From: Arenicella chitinivorans
Lineage (GTDB): Bacteria; Pseudomonadota; Gammaproteobacteria; Arenicellales; Arenicellaceae
DNA: 64,000 nt
Direction of reading: 5' to 3'
Assembly: GCF_014651515.1 (NCBI RefSeq)
Contig: NZ_BMXA01000001.1
Span: forward strand, 1,054,001 to 1,118,000
Shown here piece by piece: positions 17,332 to 28,222 of the stretch (within the stretch, counting starts at the first letter, position 1; the number at the start of each line of letters is the position of its first letter). Position numbers and translations under genes: made by a program. Below the pieces are notes generated by a model. It saw only the letters and a program-made list of their open reading frames with translations. It did not search any database and was not told the DNA's origin.

Positions 17332-19515
17332 CTATTTGACGCTGGCGGTTACCAGGCTGGTCAAATTCACGATGCCACGTGGTGTGGTGGTTTTGGTTAT
17401 TGGGTGAATAGGTAGATCGGTGCCCAACAAAATTGGTCCGACCGAAATACCGTTTGCCATCGATTTGAGTACGGTGTAAGTAATGTTAGCGGCGTCAAGG
17501 TTCGGCATGATCAATAAGTTTGCGTTATCACTCAGCGTGCTCTTGCCTGACTTCTCTCTGGTTGTCGCGTTAAGCGCGGTCGCGCCCTTCATTTCGCCAT
17601 CGACCTCAAGTTCCGGTGCGAGTTCAGCCAGCAATTGTTTAGTGCGCGCCATTTTTTTAGATGACTCTGTCACGTGGCTTCCAAAACTCGAATGTGACAA
17701 TAATGCGACTCGTGGTGTCATTCCGAACCGGCGTACTTCCTGGGCCGCCAAAACCGTGATGTTGGCGAGTTCTTCTGCGCTTGGGTTCTCGTGGATACTG
17801 GTGTCGGCAATAAAGACCGTTCCGGTGTCCAATAACAACAGATGCATCACCGCCATATGGTCATCGCCCGTCGTGGTGCCGATGCAGCGTTCAATCGCGC
17901 CAATTTGTTCGTGTAGTTTAGCGCCTGGCCCCGTTAGCGCAGCGTGTGCTGTGCCATTTTCGATCAATACACAGGCGTATTTAACACGATCTTCCTCCGT
18001 GGTGCCGCGTGGCGCGATGACTTCGTAATCACGATTGAGCTGCAGTCTCAATCCCAATTTTTCGATATTGGTATGAATCGTTTGTACATCACCAAGCAGT
18101 ACCGGGCGCGCGTAGCTCTGATCCACAACGTCTTGCACTGCACGTAGCACGCGTTCGTTTTCACCATCGGTATACAATACTTTGTGCGTGATATTCTGTG
18201 CCTTTTCGAAGATCGGGCGCATGACGTTGCCGGTTCGGTATACCAGCGGTTCCAGGCTCGCGCGGTAAGTTTCAATATCTTCGAATGGGCGAGTGGCAAC
18301 ACCACTGTCAATCGCGGCTTGAGCCACCGCCGGAGCAATGGTGGTGATCAGGCGCGGGTCGAACGGTTTGGGTAAGATGTAGCCGGCGCCAAACAGCATC
18401 GATTCATTCTGATAATAACTGGCAACAATTTCATTGCTTTCAGAGTGAGCGAGTTCTGCCAAGGCATTTACGCAGGCGATTTTCATGGCCTGATTGATAG
18501 TGGTCGCACCAACGTCTAATGCGCCGCGAAACAAAAATGGAAAGCACAGAACATTATTGACCTGGTTCGGGTAATCCGAACGACCGGTGGCCATCACCGC
18601 GTCGGGGCGATGTTCGTAGACGAGTTCAGGGCGAACCTCTGGGTCGGGGTTTGACATCGCCAAAATCAACGGTTTGTCCGCCATGCTTTTGAGCATGTCG
18701 ACGCTCACCAAGTTGGGTTGCGAGACGCCAAGGAATACGTCGCAATTGAGCATGGCATCTTCCAGTGTGCGAGCCGTGGTTGCGCGGGCAAATTTTTGTT
18801 TTGTAGCGTCCAGGTTCTCGCGCTCTGAGTGAATCACGCCACGACTGTCAAGCATCAGCACATTGTTGATGTCGACGCCGAGATCCAGTAATAGGTTGGT
18901 GCAGGCCATGGCGGCCGCGCCGGCACCTGATACCACCAACTTGACGTCTTCTATATGTTTGCCAACCACTTTCAAGCCGTTGATCACGGCGGCTGCCGAC
19001 ACAATCGCAGTGCCGTGTTGATCGTCATGGAATACCGGAATATTCATGCGTTCGCGCAGCTTTTCTTCAATTTCAAAACACTGTGGTGCTTTGATATCTT
19101 CTAAATTGATCCCACCGAAAGTCGGCTCCAGTGCGGCCACGATGTCACAGAATGCGTCCACATCGGTCTCATTGACTTCGATGTCATACGCATTCACGTC
19201 TGCGAAATTCTTAAATAATATCGCCTTGCCTTCCATCACCGGTTTGGATGCTAGGGCACCAATATTTCCGAGTCCCAGAACCGCAGTCCCGTTGGTAACA
19301 ACGCCTACCAAATTGCTGCGCGATGTATAGTCAGCCGCGGCCAATGGGTTTTTTTCAATTTCCTTACAGGGTTCCGCCACGCCAGGCGAGTAGGCGAGTG
19401 CCAGGTCACGTTGGTTCGACAGGGGCTTGGTGGCCTGGACGCGGATTTTTCCGGCGCTAGGCGTGCGGTGATAGTGAAGTGCGGCGTCGCGCAAATTGTC
19501 GCTACTGGTGGTCAT
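17332..19515 (-). CDS. maeB: NADP-type malic enzyme with C-terminal phosphotransacetylase domain
   Basis: Oxidative decarboxylation of malate to pyruvate, feeding the pyruvate dehydrogenase block. The malic enzyme half carries [11 protein letters not shown], the metal/substrate stretch [15 protein letters not shown] and the nucleotide-binding [11 protein letters not shown]. The C-terminal half, about 320 residues, is the phosphotransacetylase-like domain usual in MaeB, normally regulatory and not catalytic. I start at ATG 19515 ([17 protein letters not shown], 727 aa). A frame 21 codons longer exists, but its ATG lies inside the hairpin that terminates lipA, so it is unlikely to be used. E. 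coli MaeB is 759 aa, so the length fits. Confidence 0.93.
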   Translation of the reverse strand: MTTSSDNLRDAALHYHRTPSAGKIRVQATKPLSNQRDLALAYSPGVAEPCKEIEKNPLAAADYTSRSNLVGVVTNGTAVLGLGNIGALASKPVMEGKAILFKNFADVNAYDIEVNETDVDAFCDIVAALEPTFGGINLEDIKAPQCFEIEEKLRERMNIPVFHDDQHGTAIVSAAAVINGLKVVGKHIEDVKLVVSGAGAAAMACTNLLLDLGVDINNVLMLDSRGVIHSERENLDATKQKFARATTARTLEDAMLNCDVFLGVSQPNLVSVDMLKSMADKPLILAMSNPDPEVRPELVYEHRPDAVMATGRSDYPNQVNNVLCFPFLFRGALDVGATTINQAMKIACVNALAELAHSESNEIVASYYQNESMLFGAGYILPKPFDPRLITTIAPAVAQAAIDSGVATRPFEDIETYRASLEPLVYRTGNVMRPIFEKAQNITHKVLYTDGENERVLRAVQDVVDQSYARPVLLGDVQTIHTNIEKLGLRLQLNRDYEVIAPRGTTEEDRVKYACVLIENGTAHAALTGPGAKLHEQIGAIERCIGTTTGDDHMAVMHLLLLDTGTVFIADTSIHENPSAEELANITVLAAQEVRRFGMTPRVALLSHSSFGSHVTESSKKMARTKQLLAELAPELEVDGEMKGATALNATTREKSGKSTLSDNANLLIMPNLDAANITYTVLKSMANGISVGPILLGTDLPIHPITKTTTPRGIVNLTSLVTASVK

Positions 19516-19566
19516 AATCTCATTCTTGCTGGACAGTCTGTTACGTTGGAGTGTATTGAAATCAAT

Positions 19567-19589
19567 ACAGGCCGACATAGTCGGCCTGT
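19567..19589 (-). terminator. Terminator hairpin between lipA and maeB
   Basis: Perfect ten-base arms ACAGGCCGAC (19567-19576) and GTCGGCCTGT (19580-19589) with a three-base loop, followed on the minus strand by the T-rich ATTGATTTCAATA. It lies 22 bases behind the lipA stop and separates lipA from maeB. Confidence 0.65.
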
Positions 19590-19611
19590 GAATGGTGATT
19601 GTTAATCGTAT

Positions 19612-20601
19612 TTATGCCTGCTCATCGGACGCCGCATGCGCTTGCACATCCGCATGATACGAGGATCGAACTAAGGGACCCGAGGCCACGTGACGAAAAC
19701 CCAGAGCCTCACCATAGTCACGGAGTTCATCAAACTCGTCTGGGTGCACATAACGTTCGACTGGTAGATGGCTCAAGCTGGGCTGCAAATATTGACCGAG
19801 AGTGATCATGTCGCAATCGTGTGCTTTGAGGTCACGTAAAACGGCTTTGACTTGATCCATTGTCTCGCCGATGCCCAGCATCAAACCGGATTTAGTGTAT
19901 ACCTTTGGTTGTGCTGCTTTGAATCGCTTGATCAGGTCAAGTGACCATTGATAATCTGAGCCGGGACGCACCTTGCGATAAAAATCCGGGATCGTCTCCA
20001 GATTGTGGTTGAACACATCGGGTGGATTGTTCGCCATCAATTCAATCGCAATGTCCATACGTCCCCGAAAGTCGGGCACTAAAATCTCAATCTGCGTGGT
20101 TGGGTTGAGCTTACGAACTTCCTCGATGCACGCTACGAAATGGCCCGCGCCACCGTCGCGTAAATCGTCGCGATCAACCGAGGTGATTACCACGTAGCGT
20201 AGGCCCATGGCTCTGATGGTTTCGGCCAAGTGTTTTGGTTCATCTTGGTCTAGCGCCAGTGGTCGGCCATGTGCCACATCGCAGAATGGGCAGCGGCGGG
20301 TACAAATGTCTCCCATGATCATAAATGTCGCCGTACCACGACTAAAACATTCGTTCAGATTGGGGCAGGAGGCTTCCTCACACACAGTGTGTAATTTATT
20401 TTCACGTAATGTGTTTTTCAGTTCCTGAACTTTGTTGCCGTTTTGCAGGCGGATGCGAATCCACTCAGGCTTTCGCAACGGGTTCTTGGTCTGTTCAATC
20501 TTGACGGGAATCCGCGCCATCTTCTCAGCACCGCGGAGTTTTTCACCCGGAACCACCGGCTTAATTTTCGGGCGCGTGCTTTTAACAGTTGTGTCGGACA
20601 T
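19612..20601 (-). CDS. lipA: Lipoyl synthase
   Basis: Radical SAM enzyme that inserts two sulfurs into octanoyl groups on lipoyl domains. Both iron-sulfur sets are present: the auxiliary cluster C74/C79/C85 ([12 protein letters not shown]) and the radical SAM cluster C100/C104/C107 (CTRRCPFC). Length 329 aa is normal. The partner octanoyltransferase gene lipB, commonly adjacent, is not seen in this window. It is encoded near aceE, aceF and lpdA, whose lipoyl lysines are its substrates. Only 47 bases separate it from the divergent truncated-haemoglobin gene, so the promoters must be very compact. Confidence 0.97.
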   Translation of the reverse strand: MSDTTVKSTRPKIKPVVPGEKLRGAEKMARIPVKIEQTKNPLRKPEWIRIRLQNGNKVQELKNTLRENKLHTVCEEASCPNLNECFSRGTATFMIMGDICTRRCPFCDVAHGRPLALDQDEPKHLAETIRAMGLRYVVITSVDRDDLRDGGAGHFVACIEEVRKLNPTTQIEILVPDFRGRMDIAIELMANNPPDVFNHNLETIPDFYRKVRPGSDYQWSLDLIKRFKAAQPKVYTKSGLMLGIGETMDQVKAVLRDLKAHDCDMITLGQYLQPSLSHLPVERYVHPDEFDELRDYGEALGFRHVASGPLVRSSYHADVQAHAASDEQA

Positions 20602-20648
20602 CGGTTAAACTACGGATGAGTGAACTAGGCGCAGGATTATAACAACTA

Positions 20649-21062
20649 ATGTCTAAAAATGACGTACTTGATCGCACGGATATCGAGGATATTGTGGCTC
20701 GATTCTATGCAGATATGCTGAAAGACCCCATTGTTGGCTTTATTTTTACCGACGTCGCCAAGATCGAGCTCGATCATCATTTGCCGGTCATTGTTAATTT
20801 TTGGATGGATGTCGTGTTCGGCGGTCGGCACTACGATGGCAACCCGCTACGTAAACATCTCGAGCTGCACCAAAAAATTCCGCTTCGCCCCGGGCATTTT
20901 ACGCGCTGGTTGTATTTGTTTGAGCGCGCAGTTGATGCCCAGCATGCCGGCGACAACGCAGACAAAATGAAGCAGCGGGCAGAAATGGTGGCAAAAAGTA
21001 TCTCGGCCGCCATTGTGCAAGGTCGGCGTCGTGATATGCAGCTAGTTCTGCCACGAGATTAA
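20649..21062 (+). CDS. Group III truncated haemoglobin
   Basis: A 137-aa haem protein of the 2-on-2 globin fold. Y20, H43/H44, H74 and W87 fall where group III proteins such as Campylobacter Ctb have B10 Tyr, E7 His, proximal F8 His and G8 Trp, and HFTRWLYLF is the usual group III signature. The N-terminal IVARFYADMLKDPIVGFIF stretch also fits. Members bind O2 and NO and are linked to nitrosative or oxidative stress, or microaerobic life. It is divergent from lipA and convergent with yaaA, so it is probably transcribed alone. Confidence 0.9.
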   Translation: MSKNDVLDRTDIEDIVARFYADMLKDPIVGFIFTDVAKIELDHHLPVIVNFWMDVVFGGRHYDGNPLRKHLELHQKIPLRPGHFTRWLYLFERAVDAQHAGDNADKMKQRAEMVAKSISAAIVQGRRRDMQLVLPRD

Positions 21063-21081
21063 CGCGGCAGAGATTTACTGG

Positions 21082-21855
21082 CTAATCTTGTTTGCGAATA
21101 AACACGGGCGATTTTTCGTCAGAGTGCGATGCACTGTACACGTAGCCATCTACATTGAATTCAAGCAAGGCCTCGGGGCTATCAATGCGATTTTGGAGAA
21201 CCCAAGCTGACATTTGTCCGCGCGCTTTCTTGGCAAAAAAGCTGATGACTTTATAGTCGCCGTTTTTCCAATCTTTGAACACTGGTGTAATGATGTCGGC
21301 GTGTAATTTCTTAGGCTTAACAGATTTAAAGTACTCGTTTGAAGCTAAGTTAACCAATACTTCTGACTTGAGTCGTTGCAGCTGCTGGTTCAAATTATCA
21401 GTGATGGTGTCGCCCCAATATGCGTATAAAGTAGCGCCTTTTTCGTTGACCAGTTTGGTCCCCATTTCAAGGCGATAAGGCTGCATTAAATCGAGAGGGC
21501 GCAAAACGCCGTATAAACCCGATAGAATCCGCAGGTGCTCTTGAGCGTAAAGAAAATCGTCGTCACTGAAATTTTCTACTGCCAATCCGGTGTAAACATC
21601 GCCTTGAAACGCTTCAATCGATTGTTTGGCGTTTTTTATATTGAACGGTCGGCGCCATTGGTGGAAACGCTCCACATTCAGCTCAGCCAGCTTGGGACTA
21701 ATAAGCATTAATTTTTCCAGATCCGCTGGTGAAAACGTAGACAATAGATCCACTAAGGGTTCACTCTGATCCAACATTTCTGGTTGGCTGTGTTTTGAGG
21801 ATTGGGCGGGCGTCTCAAAATCGAGCGTTTTCGCTGGAGAAATTACAATTAGCAT
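21082..21855 (-). CDS. yaaA: Peroxide stress protein YaaA
   Basis: Member of the DUF328/UPF0246 family, recognised by the start MLIVISPAKTLDFE, the LSGLYGVLRPLDLMQPYRLEMGT segment and length 257 (E. coli 258). In E. coli YaaA limits intracellular iron and protects DNA and protein during peroxide stress, and the fold binds DNA. It starts 43 bases after the uvrA stop on the same strand, so the two could be co-transcribed, a sensible link between DNA repair and oxidative damage. Confidence 0.94.
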   Translation of the reverse strand: MLIVISPAKTLDFETPAQSSKHSQPEMLDQSEPLVDLLSTFSPADLEKLMLISPKLAELNVERFHQWRRPFNIKNAKQSIEAFQGDVYTGLAVENFSDDDFLYAQEHLRILSGLYGVLRPLDLMQPYRLEMGTKLVNEKGATLYAYWGDTITDNLNQQLQRLKSEVLVNLASNEYFKSVKPKKLHADIITPVFKDWKNGDYKVISFFAKKARGQMSAWVLQNRIDSPEALLEFNVDGYVYSASHSDEKSPVFIRKQD

Positions 21856-21898
21856 GACAATTCGTCGAAGTTTAAATAGGTCTTAGTTTTGGTTAGTT

Positions 21899-24742
21899 TT
21901 AAGCCGATTTCTTGCTCAAAAATGGGGCTAAGTAATGGCCGGTGTACGAGCCCGACTTTTGCGCGACCTCTTCGGGCGTACCTTCGGCCACAATCGTGCC
22001 ACCACCTTGGCCGCCCTCTGGGCCTAGATCTATGATCCAGTCGGCAGTTTTGATGACATCGAGATTGTGTTCAATCACGACGATGGTGTTGCCGTGATCG
22101 CGCAAAGTATGCAACACATCCAGTAGTTGGCGAATGTCGTGAAAATGCAGGCCGGTAGTCGGTTCGTCCAAGATGTAGAGCGTCTGCCCAGTGTCCCGTT
22201 TGGATAGTTCACGGGCCAATTTGATGCGCTGCGCTTCACCGCCTGAGAGGGTAATAGCGCTTTGGCCAAGCTTAATGTAGCCAAGGCCGACCGACATCAG
22301 TGTCTCAAGCTTCTTATGAATGTTCGGTACCGCGCTGAAAAAATCCACCGCGTCTTCGATCGTCATTTCCAGCACGTCGTGGATATTTTGACCTTTGTAG
22401 CGAATGTCTAGCGTCTCTCGATTGTAACGTTGGCCTTTGCACACGTCGCAGGCCACGTAAATATCGGGTAGAAAGTGCATTTCAACTTTTATCAAACCAT
22501 CGCCCTGGCAGGCCTCGCAACGACCACCTTTGACATTAAAGCTAAAGCGCCCCGGTTTGTAACCTCGTGCGCGTGCTTCCGGTGTGCCAGCAAACAGCTC
22601 CCGTATGGGAGTAAATAACTGTGTGTAGGTCGCCGGATTTGAGCGCGGAGTGCGACCAATTGGACTTTGGTTTATGTCGACGATTTTATCCACCTGATCC
22701 AGACCCGAGATTGATTTGTGTGGTGCCGCTTCAATTCGACTGCGATTGATGGTCTGTGCCGCAGCCGGGTAGAGCGTATTATTGATCAAGGTAGACTTGC
22801 CAGAACCGGAAACACCCGTGACGCAGGTCAACACGCCAATCGGAATCGATACCGACACATTGCGTAAATTATTCCCCGCTGCGCCTTTGATGGTGATCTG
22901 TTTTTTCTTGTCGATCGCATGTCGTTTGGCTGGCACGGTGATGGCCTCTTTGCCGGACAAGTAGCGGCCAGTCAACGATTTTGGATTAGACTTGATTTGT
23001 CCTAGAGTGCCTTGCGCCACAATCTCTCCACCATGCACACCGGCGCCTGGGCCAATATCCACAATAAAATCTGCGTGTTGCATAGCATCTTCATCATGTT
23101 CGACCACAATAACGGTATTGCCGAGGTCGCGCAAATGAGTGAGCGTCGCAATCAGGCGATCATTGTCGCGTTGATGAAGGCCAATCGATGGCTCGTCGAG
23201 CACATACATGACGCCAACCAGGCCAGAACCGATTTGCGAGGCCAGACGGATACGCTGAGCTTCACCTCCTGAGAGCGTTTCTGCAGAGCGGTCCATGCTC
23301 AGGTAATTCAGCCCAACATTGACCAAGAAACCTAATCGATCGTGGATTTCTTTAACAATTTTGTCGGCGATCTCTGCGCGATTTCCGGTTAGCTGGAGGG
23401 CCTCGAAAAAAGCGAGGGCATCGCCAATCGATTGCGTGACAATCTGATTGATGGTGGTGTCATTGATAAAGACATTTCGCGCCTCAAGGCGCAACCGACT
23501 GCCTGAGCAGTCCGGGCAAGTTTGCGAGTTAATGTATTTAGCCAACTCCTCACGCATGCTGTTCGATTCAGTCTCACGATAACGTCGCTCCATATTGGGG
23601 ATGATGCCTTCCCAACTGTGGTGGCGCGTGACACCTTGGCCTTTGTGGCGTAGGTAACTGAATTCGATGGTTTCATCACCGCTACCGTAAAGTAGTTTCT
23701 GCATTTGCTCAGCGCTCAATGAACTCAAGGGTTCATCGACGGAGAAATCATAATGATCGGCCACATTTTGCAGCATGCGGAAATAAAACAAGCTGCGGCG
23801 ATCCCAGCCTTTTATCGCTCCTTGCGACAAGCTCAATTCGGTGTCAAAAATAATCTGCTTAGGGTCAAAATATTGTTTGGTCCCGAGTCCATCGCAGCTA
23901 GAACAAGCGCCGACCGGATTGTTAAATGAGAACAACCTTGGTTCCAGTTCACTCAGGCTGTAACCACAGTGCGGACAGGCATAACGAGAGGAGAATACCA
24001 GTGTCCGCTCATCTTGGTGTTCGTCCGCCAGAACAACCACTTCGGCTACGCCCTCAGCTAATTCCAGAGCCGTCTCAAATGACTCGGCCATACGCTGTTC
24101 GTTGCCTGGCTTGATGATCAGCCTATCAATGATGATATCAATGTCGTGTTTGAAGTTTTTCTTCAGCGCGGGCGGCTCGGCTAAATCGATAACCTGACCA
24201 TCTACGCGCGCGCGAATGTACCCCTGCGCGTGCATGCTTTGTAATAAGTTTAGGAACTCGCCTTTACGATTCCGCACCACGGGAGCGACCAGCATGATTT
24301 TACTGCCTTCTGGCAAAGCCATGGTTTGATCGACCATCTGGCTGATGGTTTGGGCCTCGAGCGTGACCTTGTGGTCTGGGCAGCGAGGATCGCCGACACG
24401 TGCGTAAAGCAGACGCAAATAATCGTAAATTTCGGTAATCGTGCCGACGGTAGAACGCGGATTATGAGAGGTGGCTTTCTGTTCTATCGAAATTGCAGGC
24501 GACAGCCCTTCAATCAGATCGACGTCCGGTTTCTCCATCAACGACAAAAACTGGCGTGCGTAGGCAGACAAGGACTCCACATAACGACGCTGACCCTCGG
24601 CATAGATGGTATCGAAGGCCAAAGAGGACTTACCGGAGCCGGACAGGCCAGTGATGACGATGAGTTTTTCGCGAGGTAGCTCTAAGTCAATACCTTTTAG
24701 GTTATGCGTTCGAGCACCACGAATAGTAATTTTTTCAAGCAC
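21899..24742 (-). CDS. uvrA: Excinuclease ABC subunit A
   Basis: Damage-recognition ATPase of nucleotide excision repair. Length 947 aa is typical (E. coli 940). It has two ABC modules, with Walker [15 protein letters not shown] near the N-terminus and [13 protein letters not shown] in the second half, two LSGGEAQRI signatures and the zinc modules CPHCGYS with CSSCDGLG and CEACQGDG with CDVCKGQ. The divergent intergenic region holds CTGTTAATATAC at about 24873 but no proper right half of a LexA box, so SOS control is not shown by the sequence. The uvrA / MFS / ssb arrangement matches pseudomonads. Confidence 0.97.
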   Translation of the reverse strand: MLEKITIRGARTHNLKGIDLELPREKLIVITGLSGSGKSSLAFDTIYAEGQRRYVESLSAYARQFLSLMEKPDVDLIEGLSPAISIEQKATSHNPRSTVGTITEIYDYLRLLYARVGDPRCPDHKVTLEAQTISQMVDQTMALPEGSKIMLVAPVVRNRKGEFLNLLQSMHAQGYIRARVDGQVIDLAEPPALKKNFKHDIDIIIDRLIIKPGNEQRMAESFETALELAEGVAEVVVLADEHQDERTLVFSSRYACPHCGYSLSELEPRLFSFNNPVGACSSCDGLGTKQYFDPKQIIFDTELSLSQGAIKGWDRRSLFYFRMLQNVADHYDFSVDEPLSSLSAEQMQKLLYGSGDETIEFSYLRHKGQGVTRHHSWEGIIPNMERRYRETESNSMREELAKYINSQTCPDCSGSRLRLEARNVFINDTTINQIVTQSIGDALAFFEALQLTGNRAEIADKIVKEIHDRLGFLVNVGLNYLSMDRSAETLSGGEAQRIRLASQIGSGLVGVMYVLDEPSIGLHQRDNDRLIATLTHLRDLGNTVIVVEHDEDAMQHADFIVDIGPGAGVHGGEIVAQGTLGQIKSNPKSLTGRYLSGKEAITVPAKRHAIDKKKQITIKGAAGNNLRNVSVSIPIGVLTCVTGVSGSGKSTLINNTLYPAAAQTINRSRIEAAPHKSISGLDQVDKIVDINQSPIGRTPRSNPATYTQLFTPIRELFAGTPEARARGYKPGRFSFNVKGGRCEACQGDGLIKVEMHFLPDIYVACDVCKGQRYNRETLDIRYKGQNIHDVLEMTIEDAVDFFSAVPNIHKKLETLMSVGLGYIKLGQSAITLSGGEAQRIKLARELSKRDTGQTLYILDEPTTGLHFHDIRQLLDVLHTLRDHGNTIVVIEHNLDVIKTADWIIDLGPEGGQGGGTIVAEGTPEEVAQKSGSYTGHYLAPFLSKKSA

Positions 24743-24955
24743 GATGTTACTTCTGAATTGGAGCGATTTATGAGGTCGGCGATCCCAGTTTCGCGGATTG
24801 TTGACAGAGGCTCAAATATCAAACCAAGAATCTTTGCCGAACCCGGTTTTGAGTTCCTGCCAGTAGAACAACCTGTTAATATACGTGACCCAATGTCAAA
24901 GCGGAATCTGAATTTGGTCTGCTTTGAGTGATTCCCGCTAAATTCAACCAAAAGT

Positions 24956-26347
24956 TTGCTTGTGACCTCTGATTCTTCTGCTGGCTCGTCCCAGAACCGC
25001 CCTGGATTGAACCCCCTCGAACGTCGATCGATTGCGGCGCTGGCATCGGTATACGGGCTGCGAATGTTCGGTTTGTTCCTTATTTTGCCGGTCCTGGCGA
25101 TTTACGCTGAGCAACTGGACGGTGCCACGCCGTTTTTGATGGGCATTGCCCTTGGCGTTTATGGTATCACTCAGGCATTGTTTCAAATTCCGTTTGGTAT
25201 GCTGTCAGACCGCTTCGGGCGCAAACCGATCATCTTGACCGGTCTGACCATTTTTATGTTCGGTAGCGTGGTGGCTGCGTTGGCAACCTCCATTGAGGGC
25301 GTGATTGTGGGGCGTGCGCTGCAGGGTGCCGGCGCGATCGCTGCGGTGGTGTTAGCGCTAACGAGTGACCTCACTCGCGAAGAACAGCGGACCAAGGCCA
25401 TGGCCTTAATCGGCATGACCATTGGTCTAGCATTTATGTTTGCCTTGATCGTTGCACCCTGGTTGGCGGCCAATATCGGTGTGAAAGGCATGTTTTTACT
25501 TACTGCATTGCTGGCTGGTGCGGCCATGGTTGTGATTGTTAAGGCCGTTCCAACGCCGGTGCAAACCTTCAATCTTGAAGTCCGTGCCGTGCCAAGTAAG
25601 ATGTTTGATTTACTGCGTAATGGGCAACTTATTCGCTTAGATTTAGGCATTTTTATTTTACATTTTGTGTTGACGGCCATGTTTGTTGTGGTGCCCATTA
25701 TTTTGTTGGATCAACTAGGTCTAGAGACACGCCACCATTGGAAAGTCTACGTGCCAGCCTTGCTTGGTTCGGTGGTCTGTATGGTGCCGCTGATCATCTT
25801 ATCGACCCGTAAACAATGGGTCATGCGCGTATTCCTAACCGCGATTTCGATATTGTTGTTTGCGCAATGCTTGCTGATGTGGCGACCACTTGGCGTACTT
25901 GGACTCGGTATTTGTTTATTCTTCTTTTTTTGGGGTTTCAACTTGCTTGAGGCCATGCTGCCGTCATTGGTCTCGCGGGTCGCACCAGCCGCAGGCAAAG
26001 GCTCAGCGATGGGTGTGTACAACACGTTTCAATTTCTCGGTGTCTTCTTTGGTGGCATGCTGGGGGGATTGGTGTATGGCCAGATCGGTGTGACCGCGGT
26101 ATTTGTGTTGTGTGGCATGGCGTTGCTCGCTTGGGCCTGGATCGTGTTTAATGCGCCCATGCCGCAGTTGCTCGATAGCCTAGTCGTTCAAATCCGAACC
26201 GGTGTGCAGCATGCGGATCTTTCCAATGTCCTGGGTGTGCATGAGGTTATCGTCATCCAAGGAGAGAATACGGCATATCTCAAGGTCGATAAAAACCAGC
26301 TCGATTATGCTGCGTTGGATAAATTCTTGGACTCGCCTAGCACTTGA
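24956..26347 (+). CDS. MFS transporter with cytoplasmic C-terminal domain
   Basis: A drug/H+ antiporter-like major facilitator with 12 predicted membrane helices and motif A, GMLSDRFGRKP, between helices 2 and 3. After the last helix (about residue 400) there are about 60 extra residues resembling a small alpha/beta domain (HEVIVIQGENTAYLKVDKNQLDYAALD) without metal-binding cysteines. Neither start codon is ideal: TTG 24956 is used here and GTG 24962 two codons later is equally possible; no strong ribosome-binding site is seen. It lies between divergent uvrA and downstream ssb (72 bases), as in Pseudomonas. The substrate is unknown. Confidence 0.85.
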   Translation: MLVTSDSSAGSSQNRPGLNPLERRSIAALASVYGLRMFGLFLILPVLAIYAEQLDGATPFLMGIALGVYGITQALFQIPFGMLSDRFGRKPIILTGLTIFMFGSVVAALATSIEGVIVGRALQGAGAIAAVVLALTSDLTREEQRTKAMALIGMTIGLAFMFALIVAPWLAANIGVKGMFLLTALLAGAAMVVIVKAVPTPVQTFNLEVRAVPSKMFDLLRNGQLIRLDLGIFILHFVLTAMFVVVPIILLDQLGLETRHHWKVYVPALLGSVVCMVPLIILSTRKQWVMRVFLTAISILLFAQCLLMWRPLGVLGLGICLFFFFWGFNLLEAMLPSLVSRVAPAAGKGSAMGVYNTFQFLGVFFGGMLGGLVYGQIGVTAVFVLCGMALLAWAWIVFNAPMPQLLDSLVVQIRTGVQHADLSNVLGVHEVIVIQGENTAYLKVDKNQLDYAALDKFLDSPST

Positions 26348-26419
26348 GGCGACGCCGCGTTAAAATCGCCCAGCTGAACAAATAAAATTTTTACGCTCAT
26401 ATTACTTAAGGAGTAACTA

Positions 26420-26911
26420 ATGGCACGTGGTATTAACAAAGTAATTATCGTTGGCAACCTGGGCAATGACCCAGAGGTTCGTTATGGCAATAACGGCGCG
26501 GCCATCGCTAACATCAGTGTCGCAACATCGGAAAGTTGGAAAGACAAAAACACAGGTGAGCAAGTAGAAAAAACTGAATGGCACCGGATTGTGATGTTCA
26601 ATCGCTTAGGTGAAATTGCCGGTGAATATCTACGTAAAGGTTCTAAAGTGTACATCGAGGGCAAACTGCAAACGCGCAAGTGGCAGGACCAAAATGGTCA
26701 GGATCGATACACAACTGAGATTGTTGCGAATGAAATGCAAATGCTGGATTCACGCGGCGACAATATGGGACAGGGCGGTGGCGGCGGCTACCAATCTGCA
26801 CCACAACAAAATCGTGGCGGCCAACAAGGTGGTGGTCAAGGCTATAATGCACCGCAACAACAGGCCCCACAACAACCTGCACCGGATTTTGATGACGATA
26901 TTCCGTTCTAG
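26420..26911 (+). CDS. ssb: Single-stranded DNA-binding protein
   Basis: Essential ssDNA-binding protein for replication, recombination and repair. Residues about 1-112 form the OB fold ([20 protein letters not shown]), followed by a Gly/Gln-rich linker and the acidic protein-binding tip DDDIPF. Length 163 aa is normal. A ribosome-binding site (AAGGAG) precedes ATG. The gene ends in a strong terminator, and everything beyond that point up to 39217 is accessory DNA. Confidence 0.98.
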   Translation: MARGINKVIIVGNLGNDPEVRYGNNGAAIANISVATSESWKDKNTGEQVEKTEWHRIVMFNRLGEIAGEYLRKGSKVYIEGKLQTRKWQDQNGQDRYTTEIVANEMQMLDSRGDNMGQGGGGGYQSAPQQNRGGQQGGGQGYNAPQQQAPQQPAPDFDDDIPF

Positions 26912-26947
26912 AAATCACCTCAATTAAAACTATTATTGAAGTAGCCT

Positions 26948-26976
26948 AAGCCCCTGTTTTTAAGGGGCTTTTTTTT
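26948..26976 (+). terminator. Rho-independent terminator of ssb
   Basis: AAGCCCCT (26948-26955) and AGGGGCTT (26963-26970) form an eight-pair stem around a seven-base loop, ending in a run of eight T residues (26969-26976). It marks the left edge of the accessory island. Confidence 0.95.
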
Positions 26977-27041
26977 GAGCTTGAGGTTTGAAAAAATAGG
27001 TAACCACTGACTGTGAAAAATTGACATTCAGAAAGAGGTGG

Positions 27042-27060
27042 AAACTTGACAAAACTTGAC
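27042..27060 (+). repeat. Two direct copies of AAACTTGAC at the island promoter
   Basis: AAACTTGAC occurs at 27042-27050 and 27052-27060, ten bases (one helical turn) apart, covering the -35 element of the next gene. A further TTGACA lies at 27021-27026. Likely binding sites for the XRE protein encoded just downstream. Confidence 0.5.
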
Positions 27061-27073
27061 TGCTGCATATACT
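27046..27073 (+). promoter_or_regulatory. Promoter of the XRE-ImmA/PIN pair, predicted leaderless
   Basis: TTGACA (27046-27051), 16-base spacer and TATACT (27068-27073) make a near-consensus sigma-70 promoter. The expected start site, about seven bases after the -10, coincides with the ATG at 27080, so the message would be leaderless. The direct repeats overlap the -35, which fits autorepression. Confidence 0.65.
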
Positions 27074-27079
27074 TCTCGC

Positions 27080-28222
27080 ATGCAAAAAAGACTAAATACA
27101 GATAAAGCACAGCAGGCCATCGATATGGCAGGGTTAACCCAAACTGCCGTCGCTGATGCTTTAGGCGTAACCAAAGAAGCCGTTTCCCAGTGGCTTTTGC
27201 ACAAGTCTTTTCCACGCCCCAACAAGCTACTTCAGTTAGGCAAATTGCTGAATCTCTCTTTTGATGATTTAGTCATCAACGAAGATCCGCATGCCCCGAA
27301 AGTGGCATTCCGCAAAATGCGCGGTACCAAAACAAAGGATCACCATATCGAAAAAGCGCAAGAGATTGGCCGCTTTTTGCGTCACCTCGTGCCCTATCTG
27401 CCGTTTGACACCTTTGAAATGCCGCCGGTACTCAAGTCGCCGAGCTGTGATTATGACTATCTTCGAACGGTAACAGTGAAAGTCAGAGAAGATATTAATC
27501 TTGGCCCGATGGAGTGTGTGGATTTCACGCATTTGATTCGCCGCTTCTGCGAACTGCAGGCCGTTGTGGTTCCCGTTATGTGGGGAGCAAAACAGCGTCA
27601 TGAAAATGCGGTGCACATACACCTTCCTGACTCAGGAAGCACCTGGGTTTACCTGAATCTGGATACCAATATTCATGACTTCAAGTTCTGGATGGCACAT
27701 GAGTTGGGGCACTGTCTTTCGCCAAGCCTTGAGGGCGATGATGCTGAAGATTTTGCCGATGCGTTCGCCGCGAGCTTGCTTTACCCTCATGAATTAGCGG
27801 AGCAGGCCTACGAAGTGTTGGTTGAAAAGCCGTCGATTGCTGCAAAGATCAATACGTTAAAGCAGATGGCAGAGCAGCAGGTAATTTCCCCAAATACTAT
27901 CCTTCAGCAAGTTAACAAGTACGCAAAGCGGCTTGATAGAGCTGAAATTAAAATGGGTAATTCCTTTTTTGGTGCAGTAACCAAATTTAACCAGCAATTC
28001 CTAAATCTCAGCGAAGCCCTGTTTGGTGACAATGAGCTGGACGAACACGGCCACCCAAGCGCCCGTGACTACATCGAAAAAGTAGAAGGCGCATTTGAAA
28101 CTCCTTTCTTCGATATGCTTCGAAAATATCTAAAAGAGCGCGATAAAGGGCCAGGTTATGTTCAAACTGTGCTGGATATGCCACTCCTCGATGCACGGAG
28201 TATCCACGCAGAGTTGACCTGA
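27080..28222 (+). CDS. XRE-family regulator fused to ImmA/IrrE metallopeptidase
   Basis: A 380-aa protein. Residues about 8-60 form an XRE/Cro-type helix-turn-helix (LTQTAVADALGVTKEAVSQW). The rest is an ImmA/IrrE-type zinc protease with HELGH at 207-211 and DAEDFADAFAASLLYP after it, the usual third-ligand region. COG2856 proteins with this layout act as regulators or antitoxins that cleave a partner. I start at ATG 27080; a TTG eight codons upstream lies inside the promoter and cannot be on its transcript. The stop overlaps the next start (TGATG), coupling it to the PIN gene. First gene of the island. Confidence 0.88.
   Translation: MQKRLNTDKAQQAIDMAGLTQTAVADALGVTKEAVSQWLLHKSFPRPNKLLQLGKLLNLSFDDLVINEDPHAPKVAFRKMRGTKTKDHHIEKAQEIGRFLRHLVPYLPFDTFEMPPVLKSPSCDYDYLRTVTVKVREDINLGPMECVDFTHLIRRFCELQAVVVPVMWGAKQRHENAVHIHLPDSGSTWVYLNLDTNIHDFKFWMAHELGHCLSPSLEGDDAEDFADAFAASLLYPHELAEQAYEVLVEKPSIAAKINTLKQMAEQQVISPNTILQQVNKYAKRLDRAEIKMGNSFFGAVTKFNQQFLNLSEALFGDNELDEHGHPSARDYIEKVEGAFETPFFDMLRKYLKERDKGPGYVQTVLDMPLLDARSIHAELT

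Noticed and set aside
24866-24890. Possible LexA box between uvrA and the MFS gene
   Set aside because: CTGTTAATATAC matches only the left half; the right half (GTGA) does not fit CTG-N10-CAG.
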